Shown here piece by piece: positions 44,652 to 54,869 of a stretch of 64,000 bases of DNA. Positions within the stretch are counted from its first letter, which is position 1. Each line of letters begins with the position of its first letter. Location of the stretch: NCBI GenBank assembly GCA_047967505.1, contig CM106540.1, one strand, 5' to 3'. This stretch comes from Dipteris shenzhenensis. Its lineage: Eukaryota > Polypodiophyta > Polypodiopsida > Gleicheniales. The translations under genes and the position numbers were made by a program. The notes under the pieces are model-generated. The model worked only from the letters and a program-made list of their open reading frames with translations, did not search any database and was not told the origin of the DNA.

Positions 44652-46563
44652 TGTGACATGAAGTTGGGAGTAATGAAACTTCACGCACCTCTTAGCTTCC
44701 TAGTCTTCCCAATCTTAATAATAGAGACCCTTATCACTTGCAAAGAGAGAAAAAGAAAATATTTTCATGCAAAGAAAACCATAACATATCTTTCTCCTTG
44801 CTTCCCTTAGAGGAGAATAAATATGGTAACATCTGAAGTGATGTTATAGTCCCACATCTGGAGAAGAAAAGGATCTGCAGAGGCCATTATCTCTCCAAGC
44901 CGGTCGGCACCAAAGAGAAGAGTGATGCGTTGTTGGAAGAAGACCTTTTGGCTCAACATGACATGAGTTGATATATATCTAGGGGCTTGAAAGGGTTGAT
45001 TTGGCTGGATGGGTAAATTCCGGGGAAACATGGCACCTCCTTCACAGAAGCCTCTAGAAATAGCTCAAAATCATTCTACAAACTACTAGAAAACACAGAG
45101 GTCTATAACTTCCACCAAAAAACTAATATCAGAAATTAAAGTGCATATAGGGATGTGCCTTGAAGTGAGCTTCGTACTAATATAAGTTTCGTTGAAAACA
45201 GATAACCGGTTGAAGAGATATGGATAGTTTACTGGAAGGGGGTAAAAACTACCATAGAAATAAACAGTCATACACAGAGACTCATAACTTCTTGTCCTCA
45301 ACCCAATGTAAAAACTAATGACATGGGAGGGAGATCTTAAAGAGAGCTTCGCGCTAATATAAGTTTCATCAAAATCGAATCATCGAGGAGAAAGTTATAG
45401 GCCAAATACTGATAGGGGGTCTAACTGCTATATTAACTACCATCTGCCCATGCAGATTTTGCCTAAGCAAACTACTCCCTCAAGGCTCCATAATTATCAA
45501 CGATCCAATACCCCTAGAATTTGCCTAAAAGAGAGGAAGAACCTTGCATGGTGGCTCAGGAAATTGATGGACCATGTGTGCACAGTGAGCGGCTGAACAA
45601 GAACTACTTTAGAGAGTTGAATAGAGAGAGAAAAGAACATAAGAATGGAGAAAAGGAATGAAGACTCAAAGAAAATGATACGAAGTGACTTTCATTGCCA
45701 TGAGAGTAAGACTCCACTCAAATACACTCAATATACTAGAAAGACAAGCGAGGAGAAAAAGTTTCATACATACAAGACAGAGCAGAAGCTCCAAGACTAC
45801 TCATAGAGAGAGAATAAACTAGAGAGAGATGGACTCAAGAGTCTACATAAGAGAATATCTACAAGAGGGAGAGAAGGCTCATGGAAGAGGCTTGAGGAGA
45901 CTAGAGCTATAGCAACATGATGCCTAATGGTGGAAGAGATGATGAACAAGGGAGAGGAGGGCTCCTTTTATAGAGATTTTGTTACCCTCCTTCACCCATT
46001 TACAATTGTTGCCTATAGATTCCTTTCCCCATCAATCACATAAGCACGTATGTCACCATCCATGTCCTTTTTGGCTACTCTTGCCATGTGTCCCATCAAA
46101 AGATGCTCAAGACTCTTAAAATATTGAGAAATTCAAGAGTCTCCCCACATGGAACCCATAGGGACCCTCTCTTTTCCATATGTCCACATCCTCCTTATTC
46201 CATATGGGAATTCTAGAAGGATTCTTCTTGAGTCCACACTCCTCCACATGCCTTCCACACGCTTGGCATGTGGCCTCTTATATTATTGGAACACATGGAC
46301 ATGAGCCCACCTCTTTATATGACTCACTCTTCCTATTTTCTAGAAACCCCATAATATCCCATACACAATAACTCTCACCCCATACCAAGGTATTTATAAT
46401 TCATACCTATGGTATTTACAATAATCCATTCCACTCATCCTCTCAATCTTATACAATATCTTTGAAAATAGAAATAAGTGAGAGCTGCTAGGCTATCACT
46501 TGATACTCAAACTCTTATCAAACATAGAAGAAAACAATACCAAAGCCAAATAAAAAATATCAA
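44652..46563 (-). repeat. G2 3-prime LTR
   Basis: About 1.9 kb, from TGTGACATGAAG to the PPT side. The first roughly 1480 bases are duplicated in the 5-prime LTR. On the minus strand 44960-44830 contains a block reading QQRITLLFGADRL if translated, resembling the 14380-14510 region of G1. Confidence 0.75.
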
Positions 46564-46599
46564 TTTTTGGCGTCATATCTTCCCTCCCCTAGCAATTCC

Positions 46600-47431
46600 T
46601 CTCTAATGACAGAGAGGGTCTGCTCGCCCTCAAGGTGGTCGAATATAGAAGAATTTAATGTGATACTCATTGGTGCATCCGAGTATCACCATGCCATCAA
46701 CATCCTCAAGCTGATAGGTTCCATTTGTGAACTTCTTTTTGACTCAATATCGTCCCTCCCATCGGCCGATAAACTTTTTGTCTAGCTGCTTGTCCAAGAC
46801 GACTATCAAATCTTGTTACCAAATCTCCTTCTGCAATATCTTTCTTCTTGCATAATTTGGTGTCAAAATGGGCCTTGTGCCTTTTTTAAAAAGCTTCCAA
46901 GTTTTGTAAGGCCTATAATGTGCATTCATCCAAGGCTTCTAGTTGTACCAAGCATTGAGCATAGGCATCCTCCTGTCCTTCTTTTCTTGCAACAGCAATG
47001 CGAAGACTATGTATCTCCAATTCAATGGGCAAAATGGCTTCTATTCCATACACTAGTTGGAATGGTGTAAACCCAATAGCTAGCTTGTGTGTGGTTCTAT
47101 AAGCCCATAAAACTTCTGCCAAGTGCCTATCCCAATGCCTTTTCTTGGTGTCTACAAGCTTTCCCATTGAATTGCATAACAATCCATTTGTTTTCTCAGC
47201 CAAGCCATTAAATTGGGGACAGTATGGCATGGGCATGCTATGATTTATCTTTAGCTTATGCGCCACATCTTCAATTAGTTCATTTCTAAAAGAGGTTCCT
47301 CCATCAATGAGAATTTCCAAAGGAGAACCAAAGTGTGAACAAATTTGATCCAAGAGAAATTTTGCAACTTGGCAATGCCATGATTGCTTGAACCTTGTTA
47401 GGATCCATTTGCAGGCCTTCTTCAAACACAA
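46600..47431 (-). pseudogene. gypsy integrase, N-terminally truncated (G2)
   Basis: Begins inside the core with FGSPLEILIDGGTSFRNELI (second catalytic Asp), then FNGLAEKTNGLLCNSMGKLV (Glu) and VLWAYRTTHKLAIGFTPFQL, and after a stop a C-terminal tail (VKKKFTNGTYQLEDVDG). The HHCC zinc site and first Asp are missing because the sequence jumps from the RT end straight into integrase near 47380-47400. Confidence 0.75.
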
Positions 47432-48012
47432 TATGCCCCAACAAGACTACTTTTGTTTGAACCAAGTGACACTTGCTAGGATTTATACACCCTTTTGCTT
47501 CATCAATCCTAGCTAAGGCCATCTTTAACTTCTCCATGTGATCTATGCACCATGAATAAATGCAAAAATCATCCAAAAACACCCCTATGACCTTTCCCAA
47601 GTAAGGCTCAAGCACTTGACTCATGAACCTTTGAAATGTAACTGGTGCATTGGTCAACCCAAAAGGCATCTCTGTAAGCAAAAACTCCCCAAGGTGTGAT
47701 AAATGATGTTTTCTTTTAATCTTCTTCCCGAATACAAATTTAAAAGTACCCAGAATACCCATCACATATAGAATACATCTCATGCCCTACTACTTGGTCT
47801 AGTATTTCATCTTGGAATGGCAAAGGAATATGATCCCTCTTAGTGCATGCATTCCAAGGATGAAAATCTACACAAACCCTCCACTTATTTCCTTTCTTTT
47901 GTGTGACAACTACACGAGATATCCATTCTGAATCATCAATAGGAAAGATGAATCCCACCTCAAGTAGTTGTGTTACCTCTTTCTTTAGTGCCTCAGCTTG
48001 GATCACCCCCAA
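47304..48012 (-). pseudogene. gypsy reverse transcriptase (G2)
   Basis: Two frames, 48012-47740 and 47783-47304. Motifs are KKGNKWRVCVDF, LPFQDEILDQVVGHEMYSIC, then a shift, MPFGLTNAPVTFQRFMSQVL and the catalytic GVFLDDFCIYSW, LLGHIVFEEGLQMDPNKVQA. The thumb is cut after MALPS, where the deletion joins it to integrase. Confidence 0.8.
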
Positions 48013-48161
48013 TCACCTTAAGCATTGCACAACTGGCTTGCCTTCTGGCTTCAACTCAATCTTGTGCTCCACAAGAGAGATTGGTCGAACCTGTGAATAG
48101 CTTGTTGCAAAGAAACATTGAAAATCATCTAACATATCCAAGTACTGGAGCTTCTCACTAC

Positions 48162-49018
48162 CTATGATAGAGAATCACCAAGAAGCTCTTCATTGCATTG
48201 GCATCGTTTAGTGTGCTCCACATCCTCCACATGAAGTGTCTCTACATGATCTTCTTGTACTACCACCTTGTTCCCTCCTGACTCATCTCGATCAGCACCA
48301 AGACAAAGACCAAAGGCCACTCCTTCCACCTCACCCTCTGAGCTAGGCTCCTTGGAGCTATGCCCTGTCTCTTCTTCTTCATCAGTTAAGTCAGAACTCG
48401 AACTCTTTGATGTTGAAGACTCCTCCTTCACAACTTCCTTTTTGTGACTTCTAATGTTGTAGCGCACCTTATCATTTCTCTACAAAATCAATTCTCCAGT
48501 ATCCCACTTTTGAACAGCCTTCACCTTGTGTAGCCAAGGCCTTCCCAAAATCAATGGATAGGCATGTGCATCTAACTTGGTAGGGATCACCTGAAAAGTA
48601 ATCGACACAAAAATTCTACATACATCCAGTTTTAGATTCTTCACAACTCCCAAGGCCTTTAACCTAGTGTTGTCATATCCAATTTGATGCGATAAGGAGA
48701 GGTAGTACTAGAGTATTTTAAATCAGCATCTATCATGGTTTTCTCACTCATGACATTAATCGATGCACCTCCATCAATGTAAACATTAGAAATCACTTGA
48801 CCATCAATGATCACATCAACCACAGGTGCATCATCACCAACATCTATATCTACCTCTTTAACAACAGGAATGGCACTTTTCTTCTTTTTCTTCTTTGACA
48901 CTCTTGTGCTTGCTAGCTTTCCCCATTCCTTCCGTAGTTTTGGAGATAAAGCAAGTAATTTCATAGGTGATAAGAGCTTCCTTTTCTTTAAGGTCGGACA
49001 ACAAGTCATAGCTTCCAA
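48162..49018 (-). pseudogene. gypsy protease and RT linker (G2)
   Basis: VVDVIIDGQVISNVYIDGGA, then SINVMSEKTM (protease active site D-G-G-A), followed by an RIKLDMTTLG strand, a stop, and in another frame LDAHAYPLILGRPWLHKVKA. An acidic Ser/Glu linker (48467-48162, KEESSTSKSSSSDLTDEEEE) precedes RT. Confidence 0.75.
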
Positions 49019-49271
49019 TGCCTTGTCCTAAAGGAAAGTTTGCCTGGCTAATTCTCCTTCTAGATGCCCTCTTTTTCTTAATATGGCGTTCCTCTTCCTG
49101 ATGTTCCTCCTCTACTTCTTCCTTGCTTTCTTCTTCTTCTTTTGCTTTACCATGCCCCCATTTATCCATCATTACCTCTCTTTCCTCATCCCCTGAAGAA
49201 GCTTCTAACAAGGATACTTGTTTTTCTTATTTCTTTCTCAATCTAGGACATTAGGGCGATAGTGACCTTTT

Positions 49272-49942
49272 TCATTGCAATTTCAAATCAGCAAACTCTA
49301 CCATCAATTGGGAGAATTGGGAGATATTATGATCTAACTCAAAGGACTTTGATACCTGAGGAGTGCCCATTACCTCCACCTTAGAAGTTGAAGCTATTGA
49401 AGACACAAAAGAGGATTTGATATCTAGAGAAGCTTCTTTCTTGGTCGTAATGTGAAGTGCCTCCATGTATGATGTTGGATCTTTACTCATTACTTTTGAG
49501 CGAAGATGAGGCTCCAAAGCCATAAAAAATTCGCTCATCTTTAAGTGCTCCATCCCTGAGAGACTTTGAGGGGCCGATGATGCAGATGCCATAGCTTGCA
49601 AAGCTGCCCTTTCATACTTTGTCCATATTGGATTGCCAACGCAGAGACCATCTCACCCTCTCCTTGATAGAACCGATCCAACTGCAACATAAAATCATTT
49701 GGTGACTCCACTGCCCCAAATCTCTGCTTCATTGTTGCCACTACTTGTTGGTCCCAGTCCTCCTTGGTAGAGTCCGGCAAGGCCTCATGCCAACTCAAGG
49801 CTACACCTTCAAGAAAATCAAGCAAAATCTCTGCTCGATCCTTCATGGACCATCCAGAAAGCTGACATCCTCGAATAAAATCCCACAGATAAGACTCTAG
49901 GTCTTCCCCTTGGGTCCCTCGAAACACTGGAATCTTCACCAT
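49272..49942 (-). pseudogene. gypsy gag (G2)
   Basis: Probable start at Met 49942 (MVKIPVFRGTQGEDLESYL), with WSMKDRAEILLDFLEGVALS and FYQGEGEMVSALAIQYGQSM. A frameshift at about 49590 leads to a second part (MEHLKMSEFFMALEPHLRSK). A degenerate zinc knuckle (CNEKGHYRPN) lies just past the stop at 49272. Confidence 0.75.
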
Positions 49943-50589
49943 GATGAAACACAAAAAGGAAGTACCAAGATCCAACTAATATCCCAAACAAGATCCCACA
50001 GAGCCTTAGTATACCAAGACCAACTTATTATGCATAACCACTTGTTGAAAACCCTCCACAATGTGATCCTCAACAAAATCTGCAAAAATAAGTGACCAAC
50101 CAGCACCATGAAAACATTGTGTATAGATGCATTCAAGAATCGCCCTTCTCATAATTGGAAGTGCACATAACAGCTTCAAGATATTGTACTCTTCATCATT
50201 TGCATAGCAAAAGAAGTTGAAAGCATTGAGAATCACCACTCCATTGTTATAGTCAAAAACTACCCAAAGACTCAACTCTTCTTCACACCAAGCTGCCAAT
50301 GCATAAAACAATCCCTAATCTATCATTGTGCCTGCTGACGGTGTTGTTGATTCGCCAACATATTCAAGAGTGCAAACATAAAGGATATGATCATAATGAC
50401 CATACAAATAGCTTGAGCATCACTTCACAATCTTTTAGTTCTCTTAACGGGTTGCAATCTCTTCTAATGGAGTTCTTCCAGGCATCTTCTTTATCACATC
50501 AAAAAACACATGCTATACAAGGCATAACATGCAATCAAGTATACCCACGACCATTTAGTAAGGTGGGATGAATCCAATACTAAATGTAC

Positions 50590-50605
50590 CCCGCGTCTCC
50601 ACCAA
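50590..50605 (-). other. primer-binding-site-like sequence of G2
   Basis: The minus strand reads TGGTGGAGACGCGGGG five bases after the LTR end. It starts with TGG and is GC-rich like a tRNA acceptor complement; tRNA-Ala is my guess. Confidence 0.5.
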
Positions 50606-50609
50606 AAGA

Positions 50610-52066
50610 TGTGACATGAAGTTGGGGGTAATGAAACTTCATGCACCTCTTAGCTTCCTACTCTTCCCAATCTTAATAATAGAGACCCTTATCACTTGCA
50701 AAGAGAGATGAAGAAAATAGTTTCATGCAAAGAAAACCACAACATATCTTTCTCCTTGCTTCCCTTAGAGGAGAATGAATATGGTAGCATTCGAAGTGAC
50801 GTTGTAGTCCACCATCGAGAGAAGAAAAGATCCGTAGAGGCCATTATCTCACCAAGCCAAAGAGAAGAGTGATGCATTGTTAGAAGAAGATATTTTGGCT
50901 CAACATGACATGAACTGATATATATCTAGGGGCTTGAAGGGGCTGATTTGGCTGGATGGGTAAATTACAGGGAAACATGGCACCTCCTTCACAGAAGCCT
51001 CTAGAAATGGCTCAAAATCATTCTACAAACTGCTGGAAAACATAGAGGTTTATAACTTCCAGATATCAAAAATTAAAGTACATACAGGGATGTGCCTTAA
51101 AGGAGCTTTGTACTGATATAAGTTTCGTTGAAAACAGATAACCGGTTGAAGAGATATGGATAGTTTACTGAAAGGGAGTAAAAACTACCATAGAAATAAT
51201 TAGTCATAGACAGACTCATAACTTCTTGTCCTAGACCCAATGCAAAAAACTAATTACATGCAAGGGAGACCTTAAAGAGAGCTTCACATTGATATAAGTC
51301 TCATTAAAATCGGACCACTGTGGAGAAATTTATAGGCCAAATACTGACAGGGGGTCTAATTGCTATATTAACTGCCATCTACCCATGCAGATTTCGCCTA
51401 AGCAAACTACTGCCTCAAGGCTTCATAATTATCAACGATCTAATACCCCTAGAATTTGCCTAAAAGAGAGGAAGAAGCTTGCATGGTGGCTCAGGAAACA
51501 GATGGACCATGTGTGCACAGTGAGCGGCCGAACAAGAACTACTTTAGAAACTTGAATAGAGAGAGAAAAGAACATAGGAATGGAGAAAAGGAATGGAGAC
51601 TCAAGGAAAATGATAAGAAGTGACTTTCATTGCCATAAGAGTAATACTCCACTCAAATACACTCAATATGCTAGAAAGACAAGTGAGGAGGAAAGGTTTC
51701 ATACATACAAGAGAGAGCGGAAGCTCCAAGACTACTCATAGAGAGAGAATAAACTAGAGAGAGATGGACTCAAGAGTCTACATAAGAGAATATCTACAAG
51801 AGGGAGAGAAGGCTCATGGAAGAGGCTTGAGGAGACTAGAGCTACAACAACATGAGGCCCAATGGTGGAAGAGATGATGAACAAGGGAGAGGAGGGCTCC
51901 TTTTATAGAGATTTTGTCACCCTCCTTCACCCATTTACAATTGCTGCCTATAGATTCCTTTCCCCATCAATCACATAAGCCTATATGTCACCATCCATGT
52001 CCTTTTTGGCTACTCTTGCCATGTGTCCCATCAAAAGATGCTCAAGACTCTTAAAATATTAAGAAA
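50610..52066 (-). repeat. G2 5-prime LTR (outer end lost)
   Basis: Matches 44652-46131. The outer roughly 430 bases (corresponding to 46131-46563) are missing and replaced by a GA-microsatellite region at 52067. Confidence 0.8.
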
Positions 52067-52074
52067 GTCAATCG

Positions 52075-52118
<44 letters not shown>

Positions 52119-52359
52119 AGGAGGGAGGAAGGGAGGGAGGGAGGATAGCAGAGGTAAATGAGCTCTACACTAAGAGCTAGAGATGATGAAGAAGATGCCT
52201 CAAATAAAGGGCTTATTGCCTCAACAAAGCAAGGGCTTGACCCTCTCTCAATGAAAATCTCGCTTAATGGAAAACGCCTCACGCAAGAAGGGCTCGACAC
52301 TCATGAAGGGTGTGGGAGCACCATCAGCTCTGATACCATGATAGCAGATGTGAGAGAGG

Positions 52360-52433
<74 letters not shown>

Positions 52434-52678
52434 AGGAGGGAAAAAGGGAGGGAGGGAGGATAGTAGAGGTAAATGAGCTCTACACTAAGAGCTAGAGAAG
52501 ATGAAGAAGATGCCTCAAATAGAGGGCTTATTGCCTCGACAGAGCAACGGCTTGTGCCTTGATGAAGCAAGGGCTTGACTCTCTCTCAATGGAAAACTCA
52601 ATGGAAAATGCCTCACAAGAAGGGCTTGACACTCATGAAGGGAGGGGGAAGCACCATCAGCTCTACATGATAGCAGAG

Positions 52679-52712
<34 letters not shown>

Positions 52713-52860
52713 TGCACACAATATAGCTACATGTACACTAAGCTGTATTGAACATGAACATGAAGATATACATGTGAACCCCTTACGACTAGGGTTAGGG
52801 TTTTGTCCCTATACCATAGAGGTATGGTGCAATTTACACCATCCTCAACACCCCCTCTTA
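52067..52860 (-). repeat. (GA)n microsatellites and duplicated copia LTR/PBS/leader units
   Basis: On the minus strand a polypurine stretch AAGAGGGGG (52851-52859) precedes an LTR-like segment 52850-52668 (starts TGTTGAGGATGG, ends CTGCTATCA), then a PBS remnant and leader. A second unit has an intact TGGTATCAGAGC PBS (plus 52330-52341), again next to TGATAGCAG. GA runs of about 40-75 bases occur in each unit (52079-52115, 52365-52430, 52684-52710). A roughly 285-base block (GGTAAATGAGCTCTACACTA and onward) is duplicated at 52155 and 52470. The structure is PPT-LTR-PBS, as produced by recombination between tandem copia elements. Confidence 0.55.
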
Positions 52861-52869
52861 AATTGCACT

Positions 52870-53280
52870 AGAGTGTGATACCTTTTTGTGGATCTCATCT
52901 GGTGCATATGATGGCATCCAAAATTAAAAAGAAAACTGAAAACAGTCAGAGTAGTATGTGCATGTGTGAACACAATGACTACGTAGCAAAATTATGTACA
53001 ATGAGTACAACTTATTGTAAGAAAATAAAACATCTGTGCTCAACAAATAAAAGGATCTCGTATGCAAGAGAGAGAAGCAGATAATATGGAGAATCAAAAA
53101 TTTGACTACTGTAAAACTGATACAATAGATGGCACTGCCTCCCAGCCATGTGCTCCTATGAGAGAAGCTTCGATGGCATGTTGGAAACAGTAGAGGATGG
53201 AGGCTAGATGCTAAGGAATCAGGGTTGCTATAGCTAGTGATGATGATGGGCTTCACAGGCTTACTCTTATATAGCCACCA
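52870..53280. other. no gene seen
   Basis: Downstream (minus-strand upstream) of the copia polypurine tract. It could be the 3-prime end of a copia ORF, but I cannot read RNase H motifs in it. Confidence 0.3.
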
Positions 53281-53289
53281 GTTGTTGTT

Positions 53290-54210
53290 GACTCTGTGCC
53301 AACATGAACTTATGAAGAAAGAGAAGGTGTTACAACTTTGTGATACAACTTTGTGTTACAACTTCTAGACACAACTTTGTGTTACAACTTTGTGTAACAA
53401 CTTTGTGTTACAACTTTGTGATACGACTTTGTGTTAAATGCAGAGAGAGAGAAGCTCTCCAACTTGTATAAATACCCCATAATGGAATGAAGCCCACACT
53501 CTTTGGGGCATTGTGTTGAGTCTACTTTGGTATTCCAAGCATTTGTCTCAAGTGTCCATGCTTCCTTGCACTGCACGTCCAAAAGCATGTCCTAACCTTG
53601 CAACCCCTCCTCCCCTCTCCTCCAGCCTTGCAACCCATCCTCTCCCTCTCCTCCTCCCTCCTCCTCCTCCCTCCTCCTCCTCCTCCTCTCTCCTCCTCCT
53701 CCCTCCTCCTCCTTCCTCCTCTCTCTTCTTTCCCCCCATGCTCTTACACCTTCTTCCTCTCTCCCACTCGTATGCTTTCCTAAACCCTTTGTTTCTTAAC
53801 CCTTAAACTCCATGATCTATGAGGGAGACGAGTTCTCCACCATGTACTCTACTCTGAACCTTGGATCCTCCTTCTAACCCTGGACTCCTTCTAAACCCTG
53901 GAACCTCCTTCTGAACCCTGGAACCTCCTTCTAACCCTTAAACTCCTCCTAAACCCTACAACCCCCAATGAAGGCGAAAGCCTTCATTACCTCAACAAAG
54001 ATGATTTACGTTCCTTTTGCACATGCATGCACTTTGTTTGCTTACCACACTTAAGCCTACGTCTCTCACCGGAACACGACTCGAGGTCCTAAGCTACACA
54101 TATACTATAACCGACAATCCCAATATATCTGTAGGTGACAAAAAGCCTCAGAACCCTGCAAACATAGAATACCCAGCTCTTCCTACGAAACCAGTAGGAA
54201 AGAGCCAACA
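53290..54210 (+). repeat. gypsy-type LTR (5-prime LTR of an otherwise missing element)
   Basis: Ends ...GAGCCAACA two bases before TTTGGCGCTGTTGCCGGGGA, a primer-site sequence common right after 5-prime LTRs of plant gypsy elements. It contains a TATA box (GTATAAATACCCCATAA at about 53466-53482), a TTACAACTTTGTG minisatellite, a CTCCTCC-rich stretch (53600-53745) and CCCTGGAACCTCCTTCT repeats (53850-53950). No matching internal ORFs follow before the next LTR-like region. Confidence 0.5.
53329..53438 (+). repeat. TTACAACTTTGTG minisatellite
   Basis: About eight copies of a 12-14-base unit (TTACAACTTTGTG, variants GATACAACTTTGTG and TAACAACTTTGTG), part of the LTR-like region that ends at 54210. 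Confidence 0.7.
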
Positions 54211-54212
54211 TT

Positions 54213-54230
54213 TGGCGCTGTTGCCGGGGA
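54213..54230 (+). other. gypsy primer-binding site
   Basis: TGGCGCTGTTGCCGGGGA is one base from the TGGCGCCGTTGCCGGGGA found after the 5-prime LTR of many plant gypsy elements. It fixes the LTR end at about 54210. Confidence 0.65.
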
Positions 54231-54580
54231 GACTAGCGTCTCAAGTAGTGAGTAAACATACGTAGGTATGTGAAACAAGACACTACTTTGAACTTTCATG
54301 AACATAACACTCAAGGGCAAGGAGAGTAAAATTTTTTTCCCAATTCTAGCCAAACATATCAACCCCAAACATCAACTTTGGGTTACTACCTTAAGAAATT
54401 TTCTTGATTTCTTAAATAGAAGCCACATGATATACAATCAGGCTAGGTAGTGGACACGGATGCGTAGAGCTTGCGATTTCGATCATTTTACCTTTTCACA
54501 GAAAAAGAAACCGAGCTCTCCATAAAGAGTTATGGCTCGGGAAGAGTTTAGGGTTAAACCCTAAACCTAAAATCAAATCC

Positions 54581-54590
54581 TATAAAAACC
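54581..54590 (+). promoter_or_regulatory. TATA box, probable G3 LTR promoter
   Basis: TCCTATAAAAACCTACTCC, preceded by AAACCCTAAACCTAAA, resembles the U3/R boundary of an LTR. It lies upstream of the C-rich tract and G3 gag. No second LTR copy is in the window to confirm. Confidence 0.4.
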
Positions 54591-54869
54591 TACTCCACCC
54601 CTCATTCTTCATCTTTCAACTTTTGCCTCCATTCTCTTCTTCATTCCGAGCCCCACGCAAGACACTCCTCCCTCTCCATCGACCACCCCCTTACTCCTAT
54701 CCTCGCATTGTAAGTGACTTCGAGCCCTTCTCGCAGCGATAACCTAGTCTTCCACCCACCGTCCATTGTTCCACAACAATCCCGTTACATCGAGAAAGAC
54801 TGGGAGAGCAGGCAGGGACCACGGCGCCCGCCTGTGCGATTTCCGTCCGTCAAGTTTTTGTGCTGCTTT

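Larger units (their letters stand above)
44652..52066 (-). mobile_element. Ty3/gypsy LTR retrotransposon G2
   Basis: Two long direct repeats, 44652-46131 and 50610-52066, both begin TGTGACATGAAGTTGGG on the plus strand. The internal ORFs run on the minus strand. Reading that way, after the 5-prime LTR end ...CATGTCACA and five bases comes TGGTGGAGACGCGGGG (a primer-site-like sequence, possibly tRNA-Ala). Then come gag (49942-49272), protease (49018-48659), RT (48012-47380), a truncated integrase (47431-46913), the polypurine tract AGGGGAGGGAAG (46579-46590) and the 3-prime LTR (about 44652-46563). RNase H and the front of integrase are missing. There is no chromodomain. Confidence 0.85.

Noticed and set aside
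53329-53438. CRISPR-like repeat array
   Set aside because: The units are directly adjacent tandem repeats without spacers, in a plant-type LTR.
53513-53806. Pro/Leu/Ser ORF (97 codons)
   Set aside because: Comes from a CTCCTCC simple repeat inside an LTR-like region.
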